From an uncultured Burkholderiales bacterium (GTDB lineage: Bacteria > Pseudomonadota > Gammaproteobacteria > Burkholderiales > Burkholderiaceae_C), in assembly GCA_903916355.1 (NCBI GenBank), contig CAIWWN010000259.1, positions 1-33,536 of the forward strand: DNA of 33,536 nucleotides, written 5' to 3'. The translations under genes were made by a program, and so were the position numbers. Positions 25,821 through 33,426 of this stretch are shown piece by piece; position 1 is the stretch's first letter; every line of letters starts with the position of its first letter. Below the pieces are notes generated by a model. It was not told the DNA's origin, did no database searches, and saw only the letters and a list, made by a program, of their open reading frames with translations.

Positions 25821-25835
25821 GATAATCGCCACATG
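25821..25835 (+). promoter_or_regulatory. -10 box of dedA, possible leaderless start
   Basis: GATAAT (25821-25826) is followed by exactly 6 bases and ATG 25833. The AAGG just upstream of the box would lie outside such a transcript. A weak -35 candidate, TTCGTC at 25798-25803, has 17-base spacing. The promoter faces away from that of mutL, and the two inferred starts are 52 bases apart. Confidence 0.4.
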
Positions 25836-26471
25836 GACATCCTCATGCAACTCATCGATTTCATCCTCCACGTGGACGTGCACCTGCGCGACTTTGTGGC
25901 GCAATACGGCGTGGCGGTCTACGCCTTGTTATTTGCCATTGTTTTTGTGGAAACCGGCCTGGTCATCATGCCGTTCTTGCCCGGCGACTCGCTGCTGTTC
26001 ATCGTGGGTGCCTTGTGCGGCGCCGACCTGATGAGCTTGCCGCTGGCCTTGCTGGTGTTGGCCGTGGCGGCGATTGTGGGCGACCAGGTGAACTACAGCA
26101 TCGGTCACTATTTCGGCCCCAAGGTCTTCCAGTGGGAAGACTCGCGCTTTTTCAACCGCGCAGCGTTTGACAAAGCCCATGCGTTTTACGAAAAGTACGG
26201 TGGCATCACCATCGTCTTGGCGCGCTTCATGCCGTTCATTCGCACCTTTGTGCCCTTTGTGGCTGGGGTGGCCGCCATGACGCGCAGCAAATTCACCGCC
26301 TACAACGTGGCCGGGGGTTTGTTCTGGGTACTGAGCCTGACCATCGCAGGTTACTTTTTTGGCAATTTGCCGTTTGTGCAAACCCATTTGTCCAAAATCA
26401 TTTGGGCCCTGATTTTGGTGCCGGGCTTGATCGCCTTGGTCGGCGCTTGGCGCGCGCGCGCCAAGGGTTGA
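25833..26471 (+). CDS. DedA family membrane protein
   Basis: This 212-residue inner-membrane protein belongs to the DedA/VTT family, implicated in lipid carrier or phospholipid flipping and membrane homeostasis. Conserved parts are FVETGLVIMPFLPGDSLLFIVG with the acidic residue, GDQVNYSIGHYFGPKVF, and RFMPFIRTFVPFVAGVAAM with the two arginines. About four to five helices are seen. It diverges from mutL with 52 bases between the start codons, and converges on amiC across a hairpin. Confidence 0.93.
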   Translation: MDILMQLIDFILHVDVHLRDFVAQYGVAVYALLFAIVFVETGLVIMPFLPGDSLLFIVGALCGADLMSLPLALLVLAVAAIVGDQVNYSIGHYFGPKVFQWEDSRFFNRAAFDKAHAFYEKYGGITIVLARFMPFIRTFVPFVAGVAAMTRSKFTAYNVAGGLFWVLSLTIAGYFFGNLPFVQTHLSKIIWALILVPGLIALVGAWRARAKG

Positions 26472-26479
26472 ACAAGGCC

Positions 26480-26498
26480 TGCCGGTTCGTCACCGGCA
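26480..26498. terminator. Hairpin between convergent dedA and amiC
   Basis: TGCCGGT-TCGTC-ACCGGCA is a perfect 7-bp stem with a 5-base loop in the 30-base gap between the two stop codons. There is no run of T on either side, so it is not a classical intrinsic terminator, but the position suggests a two-way transcription end or RNA 3' protection. Confidence 0.45.
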
Positions 26499-26501
26499 AG
26501 G

Positions 26502-27965
26502 TCAAACCGCCCGGTTCCTTGCCAGAGGTGGGTTGCGCGCAAAGTAGGCTTTGATGCCTTTCATCAGCGCGTCGGCCAAACTCTCTTGGTAAGCGGTGCT
26601 GCGCAGTTTGTCTTCTTCGTCGGGGTTGCTGATGAAGGCCGTCTCGACCAGCACGCTCGGAATGTCCGGCGCTTTGAGGACGGCAAAACTGGCTTGCTCG
26701 ACCTTGGGTTTGTGCAGACGCCCCACGCCACCGATTTCGCGCAGCATGGCCCCGCCCAGTTGCAAGCTGTCATTGATTTGGGCGGTGGTGCTCATGTCGA
26801 GCAGAGCGCGCTTGACCTGGGCATCGTGCGCCACGATGTTGACCCCGCCAATCAAGTCGGCTTTGTTTTCTTGATTCGCCATCCAGCGCGCCGCGCTGCT
26901 CGAAGCCCCGCCCTGGCTGAGGGCGAAGACGCTGGCACCTTGGGCATTGGGCGTGAAGAATGCATCGGCATGGATGCTGACAAACAAGTCGGCTTGCACA
27001 TTACGGGCCTTTTGCACCCGCACATGCAGGGGGACAAAAAAATCAGCATCGCGCGTCAAAAAGGCGCGCATCGGGCTGCCGTTCACATTCGTGGCGTTGA
27101 TGCGTTCTTTCAAACGGTGTGCAATTTGCAGCACCACGTCTTTTTCTCGCGTGCCCGCAGGCCCCACTGCGCCGGGGTCCTCGCCGCCGTGGCCCGGGTC
27201 CAGCGCGATGATGATCAAACGGTCGGTGCGCTGCGGACTGGTGGCGCGTGGCGGGTGGTCCGGGCTGTCGAGGTAGACGCCAGGGTCGGGCCTTGGCGTG
27301 CGCCGGGTCATCAACTCGGCGGAGCCGGAGCCCGCGACCGCGCCGATGGCTGGCACCGAGGGCGGGGCCATGGCGGGGCCGCCGGGTTTGCCGGCTTGTT
27401 TGCGGATCAACTCACCCAGTGGGTCGGCGGTTCCCGCCTGCTGAGTTTGGATTGGTGGGGCGGTGGTGGCAGGAGAGGGCGCTGCACCTTGCAGGCGCTC
27501 ATTGATCAAAGCCTCCAAGGGGTCGGCCACCACACGGGGATACAAGTCCAGCACCAGCCGATGCTGGTAAGCGGCGACCGGGGCCAGGGCAAAGACCTGC
27601 GGCGCAATTTCGCGTTTCAGGTCAATCACCAGTCGCACCACGCCGGGGCTGTTCTGCCCCACGCGCACACCGGCAATGTTGGGGTCGTCAAGCCGCACCT
27701 TGCCCACCAATTCGCGCAGCGCGCTGTTGAGTTCCAGGCCTTGAATGTCAATGGCCAAGCGCGGCGGCGAGGGGATGAAGGTTTGGCTCGCTTGCAGCGC
27801 AGTGTCTGATTCAAGTGTGACCCGGGTGTAATCGGCCGAAGGCCAGACCCGCACCGCCAGCATGCTGGCGCCCCAGGCCAGTTGCCGGCTGCCCAGCACC
27901 AGCACGGCCAACCCGGTTTGCAGCAGCTTGCGCCTTCTCAGGCCTTGGCCTTGTTCAAAGTGCAT
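26502..27965 (-). CDS. amiC: N-acetylmuramoyl-L-alanine amidase AmiC-like, Tat-exported
   Basis: This 487-residue periplasmic enzyme cleaves the amide bond between MurNAc and the stem peptide and separates daughter cells. The N-terminus has a twin-arginine signal (LRRRKLLQTGLAVLVLGSRQ). An AMIN domain follows (about residues 35-130; VRVWPSADYTRVTLESD), then a Pro/Ala/Thr-rich linker, then the amidase_3 domain with zinc ligands in IALDPGHGGEDPGAVG, the distal VSIHADAFF and the glutamate in VLVETAFISNPDEE. EnvC/NlpD-type activators would be encoded elsewhere. The start overlaps tsaE by 11 bases. Confidence 0.94.
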   Translation of the reverse strand: MHFEQGQGLRRRKLLQTGLAVLVLGSRQLAWGASMLAVRVWPSADYTRVTLESDTALQASQTFIPSPPRLAIDIQGLELNSALRELVGKVRLDDPNIAGVRVGQNSPGVVRLVIDLKREIAPQVFALAPVAAYQHRLVLDLYPRVVADPLEALINERLQGAAPSPATTAPPIQTQQAGTADPLGELIRKQAGKPGGPAMAPPSVPAIGAVAGSGSAELMTRRTPRPDPGVYLDSPDHPPRATSPQRTDRLIIIALDPGHGGEDPGAVGPAGTREKDVVLQIAHRLKERINATNVNGSPMRAFLTRDADFFVPLHVRVQKARNVQADLFVSIHADAFFTPNAQGASVFALSQGGASSSAARWMANQENKADLIGGVNIVAHDAQVKRALLDMSTTAQINDSLQLGGAMLREIGGVGRLHKPKVEQASFAVLKAPDIPSVLVETAFISNPDEEDKLRSTAYQESLADALMKGIKAYFARNPPLARNRAV

Positions 27966-28527
27966 GCGGCAAACCTTGAATCAGCGACATGCCGGCTTCG
28001 GAGCCGGCGCTGAAGGTGACATGCCGGGTCTCGTCCCCTGTCAATTCGATGGCGATGCTCAGGTCGGGGGTGGGCAAGCGGCCTGCGGCCTGGTTTGGCC
28101 ACTCGGCCAGCTTCAGGCCGGGGCTGGCAAAAATGTCGCGAAACCCGGCGTCTTCCCATTCTTGCGGATCGTTGAAGCGGTAAAAATCAAAATGCCAGAT
28201 CGCCAAGTCGCCCGCCTCGTGCGGCTCCACCACCGCATAAGTGGGGCTTTTGATGCGGCCGCACACGCCCAAGGCGCGCAGCAAATGCCGCACCAGCGTG
28301 GTTTTGCCAGCGCCCAAATTGCCTTGCAACTCGATATAGCAATTGCGGATCGCCGGGTTTCGCGCCAGCGCCTGGGCGTAGGCCTGGGTGTCGTCTTCGC
28401 TGTGCCAGACGCATCGTGCGCTGGGAGTTCCTACAATCGGCGGGTGACTGCTGTTCGTACTCAGATCGATCCTTTGGTGTTGTGGCCCCAGGTGCAAACT
28501 TGGGCGCGGGAACTTGGATTTTCGCAA
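27955..28527 (-). CDS. tsaE: tRNA threonylcarbamoyladenosine biosynthesis protein TsaE
   Basis: TsaE is the ATPase needed with TsaB and TsaD for t6A37 in tRNA. The P-loop GNLGAGKTTLVRHLL, the segment IKSPTYAVVEPHEAG, and HFDFYRFNDPQEWEDAGFRDIF identify it. The start is uncertain. The family usually begins about 15-20 residues before HSEDDTQAYAQALA, yet no ATG, GTG or TTG lies there in frame. The nearest are TTG 28497 and TTG 28527 (190 aa), which place the 5' end inside the divergent queG gene by 54 to 84 bases. Neither has a Shine-Dalgarno. The 3' end overlaps amiC by 11 bases, so they are probably co-transcribed. Confidence 0.85.
   Translation of the reverse strand: MRKSKFPRPSLHLGPQHQRIDLSTNSSHPPIVGTPSARCVWHSEDDTQAYAQALARNPAIRNCYIELQGNLGAGKTTLVRHLLRALGVCGRIKSPTYAVVEPHEAGDLAIWHFDFYRFNDPQEWEDAGFRDIFASPGLKLAEWPNQAAGRLPTPDLSIAIELTGDETRHVTFSAGSEAGMSLIQGLPHAL
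28432..28446 (+). promoter_or_regulatory. -10 box of queG, possible leaderless start
   Basis: TACAAT (28432-28437) is followed by exactly 6 bases and GTG 28444. The layout CCTACAAT-N6-GTG is the same as at mutL. No Shine-Dalgarno is seen between box and start. A -35 is not convincing at 16-18 bases. Confidence 0.4.
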
Positions 28528-29556
28528 ATTGGCGTGACCGGTGTGGATTTGTCCACCGCCGAGCCGGGTTTACAGGCCTGGTTGGCGGCGGGCTTTCACG
28601 GCGGCATGGACTACATGGCGGCCCACGGCTTGAGGCGCGCCCGCCCTGCCGTGCTGGTGCCCGGCACGGTCAGCGTGATCACCGCACGCATGGATTATCT
28701 GCCCATGCACACGGAGGGCGATTGGGTGGCGCAAGAAAACGCACGCGCTACCCGACCGGGCGAGGCCGTGGTCTCGCTGTATGCCCGGGGGCGCGACTAT
28801 CACAAGGTGCTGCGCAGCCGCCTGCAAAAGTTGCAAGAAAAATTGGCGCAAGCCATCGGCCCCTTTGGCCATCGCGTGTTCACCGACTCGGCCCCGGTGC
28901 TGGAGGCCGAGCTGGCCCAGCGCAGTGGCCTGGGCTGGCGCGGCAAGAACACCTTGGTGCTGCAGCGCGAAGCGGGGTCGATGTTTTTTCTGGGCGAATT
29001 GTTCATCGACTTTGCCTTGCCGCACAGCGAGCCTGTCACCCCCCATTGCGGCCAATGCAGCGCCTGCATTGACTTGTGCCCCACGGCGGCGATCGTCGGG
29101 CCGCACCGCTTGGATGCGCGCCGCTGTATCTCCTACCTGACCATCGAGCACGAAGGCCCGATTCCCATCGAACTGCGGTCACTGATTGGCAACCGGATCT
29201 ACGGCTGCGATGAATGTCAACTGGTGTGCCCCTGGAACAAGTTCGCGCAGCGCAGCACTTTGCCGGATTTTGATGCGCGTGCGGGCTTTATGGATGCTGC
29301 ACTGTCCACCTTGCTGACCTGGGACGAGGCTGAATTCTTACGCCGCACCGAAGGCAGCGCAATTCGCCGCATCGGTCACGCCCGTTGGCTGCGCAATGTG
29401 GCTCTGGCGGCAGGCAATGCTTTAGCCACCCAGCAACTTAGCGGCGTCGAGGCGAATCAATTGCAAATATTGCTACAGGGCTTGAAGACGCATCCAAGCG
29501 AAGTGGTGCGTGAGCAAGCTGCGTGGTCGCTGGCGCAAGACCGCTTATCCCTTTAG
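28444..29556 (+). CDS. queG: Epoxyqueuosine reductase
   Basis: QueG (370 aa) reduces epoxyqueuosine to queuosine in tRNA, using cobalamin and two 4Fe-4S clusters. The cluster motifs are PHCGQCSACIDLCPTAAI and YGCDECQLVCPWN. The N-terminal half has GFHGGMDYMAAH and MDYLPMH, and FTDSAPVLEAELAQRSGLGWRGKNTLVL follows, all typical. GTG 28444 gives VTAVRTQIDPLVLWPQVQTW, matching the expected N-terminus; a longer upstream frame is not needed. It is divergent from tsaE with overlapping 5' ends and its stop overlaps the AEC transporter stop by 4 bases (TTAG). Confidence 0.95.
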   Translation: MTAVRTQIDPLVLWPQVQTWARELGFSQIGVTGVDLSTAEPGLQAWLAAGFHGGMDYMAAHGLRRARPAVLVPGTVSVITARMDYLPMHTEGDWVAQENARATRPGEAVVSLYARGRDYHKVLRSRLQKLQEKLAQAIGPFGHRVFTDSAPVLEAELAQRSGLGWRGKNTLVLQREAGSMFFLGELFIDFALPHSEPVTPHCGQCSACIDLCPTAAIVGPHRLDARRCISYLTIEHEGPIPIELRSLIGNRIYGCDECQLVCPWNKFAQRSTLPDFDARAGFMDAALSTLLTWDEAEFLRRTEGSAIRRIGHARWLRNVALAAGNALATQQLSGVEANQLQILLQGLKTHPSEVVREQAAWSLAQDRLSL

Positions 29557-30470
29557 CGCAGCACCACCAACGCAAACGGCAAACTCACCATGCCCAGCAA
29601 GGTCGACAGGGTGACCAGTGCCGCGACATAAGGCCCGTTGTAGCCCATGCGGGCGGCCAGTACGTAGCAACTCGAAGCGGTTGGCAGGGCCGAAAATGCC
29701 AGCAGCACCGTGGTTTGTGTGGCAGACAGGTGAAATGCCTGCGCCAAGAAAAAAGCCACCAAGGGCAATACCAGATGCCGCAAGCTCAGGACCGACAGAC
29801 CCAGTAATTTGCCCTCCTTCAAACTGCTCAATTGCATGCCCGCGCCTGCACACATGAGACCCAGCGCCAGCGAGGCTGCGCCAATGCGGCTCACGCTCGG
29901 ATCCAACCAAGTGGGAATGCGAAAGCCGAGAAAATTACAGGTCAAACCGGCGAAGGTGGCCAGGATCAAAGGGTTGCGCAGCAACTCGCGCCAAAAACTG
30001 CTTTGCGCATGCCGTGCCATGGGCCAAACCGCAGCCGTGTTGAACATGGGCACGCAAAAACCGATCAACACCGCAATCAGCAGCAAGCCCTCGGCCCCTG
30101 CCAAGCGTTCGGCCAGTGCCAGTGCAATGTAGGAGTTAAAGCGAAAGCCGATCTGAGCCGCTGCCGCATGATCTTTGCGGTCGATGAAGCGGCCCAGGAC
30201 GGGCCAGTAAGGCAGGCTGTACGACAGGGCGATGGCGATCAGACCCATGCAGACGCCGGCCGCGATCAGATTGGAGGCTGCAGCCAGGTCGAGTGGGCTT
30301 CTCACAATCGAGTGAAACAACAGCACCGGAAACAAGAAAAAATAGACCAGCGGCTCGACCTGTTGCCACACTTCGCGGTTCAGGGCGGTGTAACGGCAGA
30401 CCAGGTAGCCGCACAAGATCAAAGAAAAATCGGGGACAAGGAGTTGAGCGTAATTCACGGGACCGAGCAT
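29553..30470 (-). CDS. AEC family transporter
   Basis: This 305-residue membrane protein has about ten hydrophobic helices and the general pattern of auxin-efflux-carrier-like transporters: PDFSLILCGYLVCRY at the start, LVYFFLFPVLLFHSIVRSP, a central region GFCVPMFNTAAVWPM, and the end LPTASSCYVLAARMGYNGPYVAALVTLSTLLGMVSLP. Bacterial members often move dicarboxylates or related anions (malate, malonate), but the substrate cannot be read here. It stands alone, converging on queG and divergent from the Bug binding-protein gene with 94 bases between starts. Confidence 0.88.
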   Translation of the reverse strand: MLGPVNYAQLLVPDFSLILCGYLVCRYTALNREVWQQVEPLVYFFLFPVLLFHSIVRSPLDLAAASNLIAAGVCMGLIAIALSYSLPYWPVLGRFIDRKDHAAAAQIGFRFNSYIALALAERLAGAEGLLLIAVLIGFCVPMFNTAAVWPMARHAQSSFWRELLRNPLILATFAGLTCNFLGFRIPTWLDPSVSRIGAASLALGLMCAGAGMQLSSLKEGKLLGLSVLSLRHLVLPLVAFFLAQAFHLSATQTTVLLAFSALPTASSCYVLAARMGYNGPYVAALVTLSTLLGMVSLPFALVVLR

Positions 30471-30564
30471 AACGGTTTTGTCAGCCGAGGGCAGTCACTG
30501 GCAGTGGGTGGGTTTTTTGTGCTTATGATGACGTTATTGAGGTCTATTTTTGGAGAAACTGTTT

Positions 30565-31530
30565 ATGTACCGTCGCCATCTCTTCGCCGTTTTGCTCGCC
30601 ACAACCGCCGTCAGTGCCGCGCTGGCCGAGGGTTATCCGAGCAAAGTCGTGCGCTTGCAAGTGCCGTTTGCACCTGGCGGTACCACCGACATCGTGGCCC
30701 GTGTGATTTCCGAGCCACTGTCTAAAGCGATTGGCCAATCGGTGGTTGTGGAAAACAAAGCCGGAGGTGGTGGTGTGGTCGGCGCCAATGAAACCGCCAA
30801 AGCCATCCCCGATGGCTACAACCTGGGTATTGCCACGGTGTCCACGACGGCGGCCAATCCAGCGATCAACACCAAAATTCCGTACAACCCGGTCACCGAC
30901 TTCACCCCCATCATCAACATTGCGGCTACGCCCAATGTGATTGCCGTGCATCCCAGCTTTCCGGCGCGCGACTACAAAAGCTTTGTCGCCGAGTTGAAAA
31001 AGAACCCCGGTAAATATTCATACTCTTCATCCGGCACCGGCGGCATCGGGCATTTGCAAACTGAGTTGTGGAAGAGCTTGGCGGGGGTCTTTATCACCCA
31101 CATTCCGTATCGCGGCGCAGGTCCTGCTTTGAACGACACGGTGGCTGGCCAGGTGCCGATCATTTTTGACAACATGCCGTCTGCCTTGCCTTTCATTCAA
31201 ACCGGTAAATTGATTCCCATCGTTGTGGCAGCACCGCAGCGTCTGCCCCAGTTGCCCAATGTGCCCACCTTCAAAGAAGTGGGGCTGGAGCCGGTCAACC
31301 GCATGGCATACTACGGTATCTATGGCCCCAAAGGCCTGCCGAAAGAGGTGGTCGATAAGATCAATGGTGGCGTGAAAAAAGCCTTGCAGGATCCTGCGGT
31401 GGCCAAACGCATTCAAGACACCGGCTCCTTGGTGGTGGCAAACTCGCCTGAAGAGTTCGCGGCGCAAATCAAGGCCGAGTTCGAGGTCTATAAAAAAGTG
31501 GTGGACCAGCAAAAGCTCAAGCTCGACTGA
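30565..31530 (+). CDS. Tripartite tricarboxylate transporter substrate-binding protein (Bug family)
   Basis: This 321-residue periplasmic protein has a signal peptide (MYRRHLFAVLLATTAVSAALA) and the Bug pattern: YPSKVVRLQVPFAPGGTTD, the ligand loop with VVVENKAGGGGVVGANETAK, YSSSGTGGIGHLQTELW and HIPYRGAGPALNDTVAGQV. Bug proteins bind carboxylates and other small molecules; most in Burkholderiales are orphans without TctA/TctB genes next to them, as here. A TTG at 30550 is an upstream option, but ATG 30565 has TTGGAG about 10 bases upstream and yields the signal. A TATGAT box at 30524-30529 could be the -10. The stop overlaps xerD by one base. Confidence 0.93.
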   Translation: MYRRHLFAVLLATTAVSAALAEGYPSKVVRLQVPFAPGGTTDIVARVISEPLSKAIGQSVVVENKAGGGGVVGANETAKAIPDGYNLGIATVSTTAANPAINTKIPYNPVTDFTPIINIAATPNVIAVHPSFPARDYKSFVAELKKNPGKYSYSSSGTGGIGHLQTELWKSLAGVFITHIPYRGAGPALNDTVAGQVPIIFDNMPSALPFIQTGKLIPIVVAAPQRLPQLPNVPTFKEVGLEPVNRMAYYGIYGPKGLPKEVVDKINGGVKKALQDPAVAKRIQDTGSLVVANSPEEFAAQIKAEFEVYKKVVDQQKLKLD

Positions 31531-32435
31531 TGTTGCCCGCGAGCCAGAGCGCGATCGATCGTTTCATTGACGGCCTCTGGCTGGAGGACGGCTTGTCGGC
31601 CAACACGCTGGCCGCTTACCGCCGCGACCTGACCCTCTTGGCGCACTGGTTGCGCGAGCAGGGCGCGGCCCTGGACCAAACCACGGAGCCGCATTTGCAG
31701 CAGTACTTTGCGGTCAAGCATGGGGTCACCAAAGCCACCTCGGCGAATCGCCGTTTGACGGTGTTCAAACGCTACTTTCGCTGGGCGCTGCGCGAGCGTG
31801 TGGTACAGGTCGATCCGACTCTGCGCATGCTGGCCGCCAAACAGTCCTTGCGGGTGCCCAAAACGCTGAGTGAGCACCAGGTGGAGATGCTGCTCAATGC
31901 GCCCGATGTGCAGGACGCGTTGGGCCTGCGCGACCGCAGCATGCTGGAGTTGATGTACGCCAGCGGCTTGCGGGTGAGCGAGTTGGTGCAACTCAAAACC
32001 TTGCACGTCTCGCTCAACGACCATGTGCTGCGCATCATGGGCAAGGGGAGCAAAGAGCGCCTGGTGCCTTTCGGCCAAGAGGCGCGGGTTTGGCTGGAGA
32101 AGTATGTGCAATCGGCCAGGCCCGCTATTTTGGGTGGGCGACAGACCGATGACTTGTTTGTCAGCAGCAGCGGGCCCAAGCCCGGCACAGCCTTGTCAAG
32201 GGTGATGTTTTGGAACCTGGTCAAGCGCTATGCCCTGCAGGCCGGCATCACCACGCCGCTGTCGCCGCACACCCTGCGCCACGCCTTTGCCACGCATTTG
32301 CTGAACCACGGCGCCGATTTGCGCTCGGTGCAAATGCTGCTCGGCCACGCCGATATCTCCACCACCACCATCTACACCCATATCGCCCGTGAGCGGCTCA
32401 AGACCTTGCACGCGCAGCACCACCCGCGCGGTTGA
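31530..32435 (+). CDS. xerD: Tyrosine recombinase XerD
   Basis: XerD (301 aa) acts with XerC at dif to resolve chromosome dimers. The N-terminal SAM-like domain (IDRFIDGLWLEDGLSANTLAAYRRDL) is followed by the catalytic domain with R148 (GLRVSEL), K172 (GKGSKER), H247 and R250 (HTLRHAFATHLL), H273 (GHADIS) and the nucleophile Y282 (TIYTHI). The length and gene context, with no integrase neighbours or attachment sites, favour housekeeping XerD over a phage integrase. Its ATG overlaps the preceding stop (TGATG), so it depends on the upstream promoter unless one lies inside the Bug gene. A REPIN-like repeat lies just downstream. Confidence 0.93.
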   Translation: MLPASQSAIDRFIDGLWLEDGLSANTLAAYRRDLTLLAHWLREQGAALDQTTEPHLQQYFAVKHGVTKATSANRRLTVFKRYFRWALRERVVQVDPTLRMLAAKQSLRVPKTLSEHQVEMLLNAPDVQDALGLRDRSMLELMYASGLRVSELVQLKTLHVSLNDHVLRIMGKGSKERLVPFGQEARVWLEKYVQSARPAILGGRQTDDLFVSSSGPKPGTALSRVMFWNLVKRYALQAGITTPLSPHTLRHAFATHLLNHGADLRSVQMLLGHADISTTTIYTHIARERLKTLHAQHHPRG

Positions 32436-32453
32436 AGTTCTGGCTTTTGAATG

Positions 32454-32522
32454 TGTAGGAGCCAGCCTGCTGGCGATGCGTGGGCAAACAATGGGCCCAT
32501 CGCCAGTAGGCTGGCTCCTACA
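32454..32522. repeat. REPIN-like pair of inverted palindromic repeats
   Basis: Two 25-base arms, 32454-32478 and 32498-32522, are reverse complements with one mismatch. They flank a 19-base centre. Each arm starts with TGTAGGAGCCAGCCT in its own direction and contains an inner hairpin (GCCAGC-CT-GCTGGC in the left arm; GCCAG..CTGGC in the right). Two opposed REP units make a REPIN. The arm resembles the GTAGGAGC...GCGAT repeats known in Pseudomonas and other proteobacteria. It lies between convergent xerD and the DUF455 gene, a preferred place for REP units, and could also end transcription on both strands. Confidence 0.8.
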
Positions 32523-32542
32523 GCAACGGGCACCGTGAAGCC

Positions 32543-33319
32543 TTAGCGCAGCGCGGCCAGCTCCGCTTCGTCAAAACCCGCCAGTCGTCGCGCCGCCATA
32601 TTGAAAGGTGGACGCAGCTTGGGGGCGTCGTATTGGTCGATCAACCGCGCGTAGGTGCTGAACGGGTCCAGGCCGCGCTCATGGCACAGGTAGCGGTACC
32701 AGCGGTTGCCTGCAGCGACGTGGCCAATTTCTTCTTCGAGAATGATGTCCAAAATCTGGCCTGCCTGGTGGTCGCCAGCGCCAATCAGTTTGTTTTTGAC
32801 GCCAGGGGAGGCGTCCAGGCCACGCGCCTCCAGGGTGCGCGGCACGATGCCGATGCGCGCCAGGACATCGTCTTGGGTGCGCTCGGCCATTTCCCACAAG
32901 CCGTTGTGCGCCGGAAAGTCGCCGTAGTCGTAGCCCAAGCTGCGCAAGTGCTCGCGCAGCAGCATGAAGTGCTTGGCCTCTTCTTGGGCGATGCGCATCC
33001 AGTCGGTATAAAAAGCGTCCGGCAGGCCAGGAAAGCGCCACACCACGTCCAGCGCCAGGTCGATGGCATTGAGTTCAATGTGCGCCACCGAGTGCACCAG
33101 CAAGGCGCGGCCCTCCACGGTGGACAGGGGTTTGGGCTTGAGCAGGCTGTGGGCGATCAGTTCGGGCTTGAGCGGCCGGCCGGGAATCGGCTTCGATGGC
33201 GTCAGCACCTCGTCATGCCCGACGGGAAGCGTCAAGTCCAAGGCCAGCGTGGCTTGGGCTTTGCGCACGGCATCGGTGTCGCACAAGGGGCCCAAGGCCG
33301 CAATTCGCAATGTAGTCAT
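32543..33319 (-). CDS. DUF455 family ferritin-like protein
   Basis: This 258-residue protein is mostly helical. The acidic and histidine pairs expected of a di-iron four-helix bundle are seen in HSVAHIELNAIDLALD, the distal AQEEAKHFMLLREHL and ILEEEIGHVAAGNRWY, with GDHQAGQILDIIL between. Function is not established; the fold suggests a redox or hydroxylase role. ATG 33319 gives MTTLRIAALGPL. It is divergent from the partial gene at the window end with 107 bases between starts. Confidence 0.85.
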   Translation of the reverse strand: MTTLRIAALGPLCDTDAVRKAQATLALDLTLPVGHDEVLTPSKPIPGRPLKPELIAHSLLKPKPLSTVEGRALLVHSVAHIELNAIDLALDVVWRFPGLPDAFYTDWMRIAQEEAKHFMLLREHLRSLGYDYGDFPAHNGLWEMAERTQDDVLARIGIVPRTLEARGLDASPGVKNKLIGAGDHQAGQILDIILEEEIGHVAAGNRWYRYLCHERGLDPFSTYARLIDQYDAPKLRPPFNMAARRLAGFDEAELAALR

Positions 33320-33388
33320 GGACGTGAGTCAGGGTGTGGCGTCAGGGGTGAGACGCTGAAGGTGACAGGCACAAGAGGGCGCTCTGCC

Positions 33389-33421
33389 TACAATTGTAAA
33401 TTCAGACCCCATCTACAGGAG
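33389..33421 (+). promoter_or_regulatory. Promoter and ribosome binding site of the gene at the window end
   Basis: TACAAT (33389-33394) forms part of the perfect 10-base palindrome TACAATTGTA (33389-33398). An AGGAG ribosome site (33417-33421) lies 5 bases before ATG 33427. A start near 33401 would leave a leader of about 26 bases. The -35 is unclear; GTGACA at 33362-33367 is 21 bases away, too far for a normal spacer. The palindrome could be an operator. Confidence 0.4.
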
Positions 33422-33426
33422 ATGCT

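Noticed and set aside
26586-27809. Plus-strand 407-codon open frame opposite amiC
   Set aside because: The minus strand has an unmistakable Tat-exported amidase with AMIN and amidase_3 motifs; the opposite frame has no recognisable motif.
28187-28414. Minus-strand ATG frame inside tsaE with AGGA upstream
   Set aside because: It is out of frame with the conserved P-loop ATPase and yields an Arg-rich sequence without motifs; the AGGA lies 14 bases away, too far.
31530-32435. Tyrosine recombinase as evidence for an integrated element
   Set aside because: Length, motifs and lack of phage or plasmid genes and attachment repeats fit housekeeping XerD.
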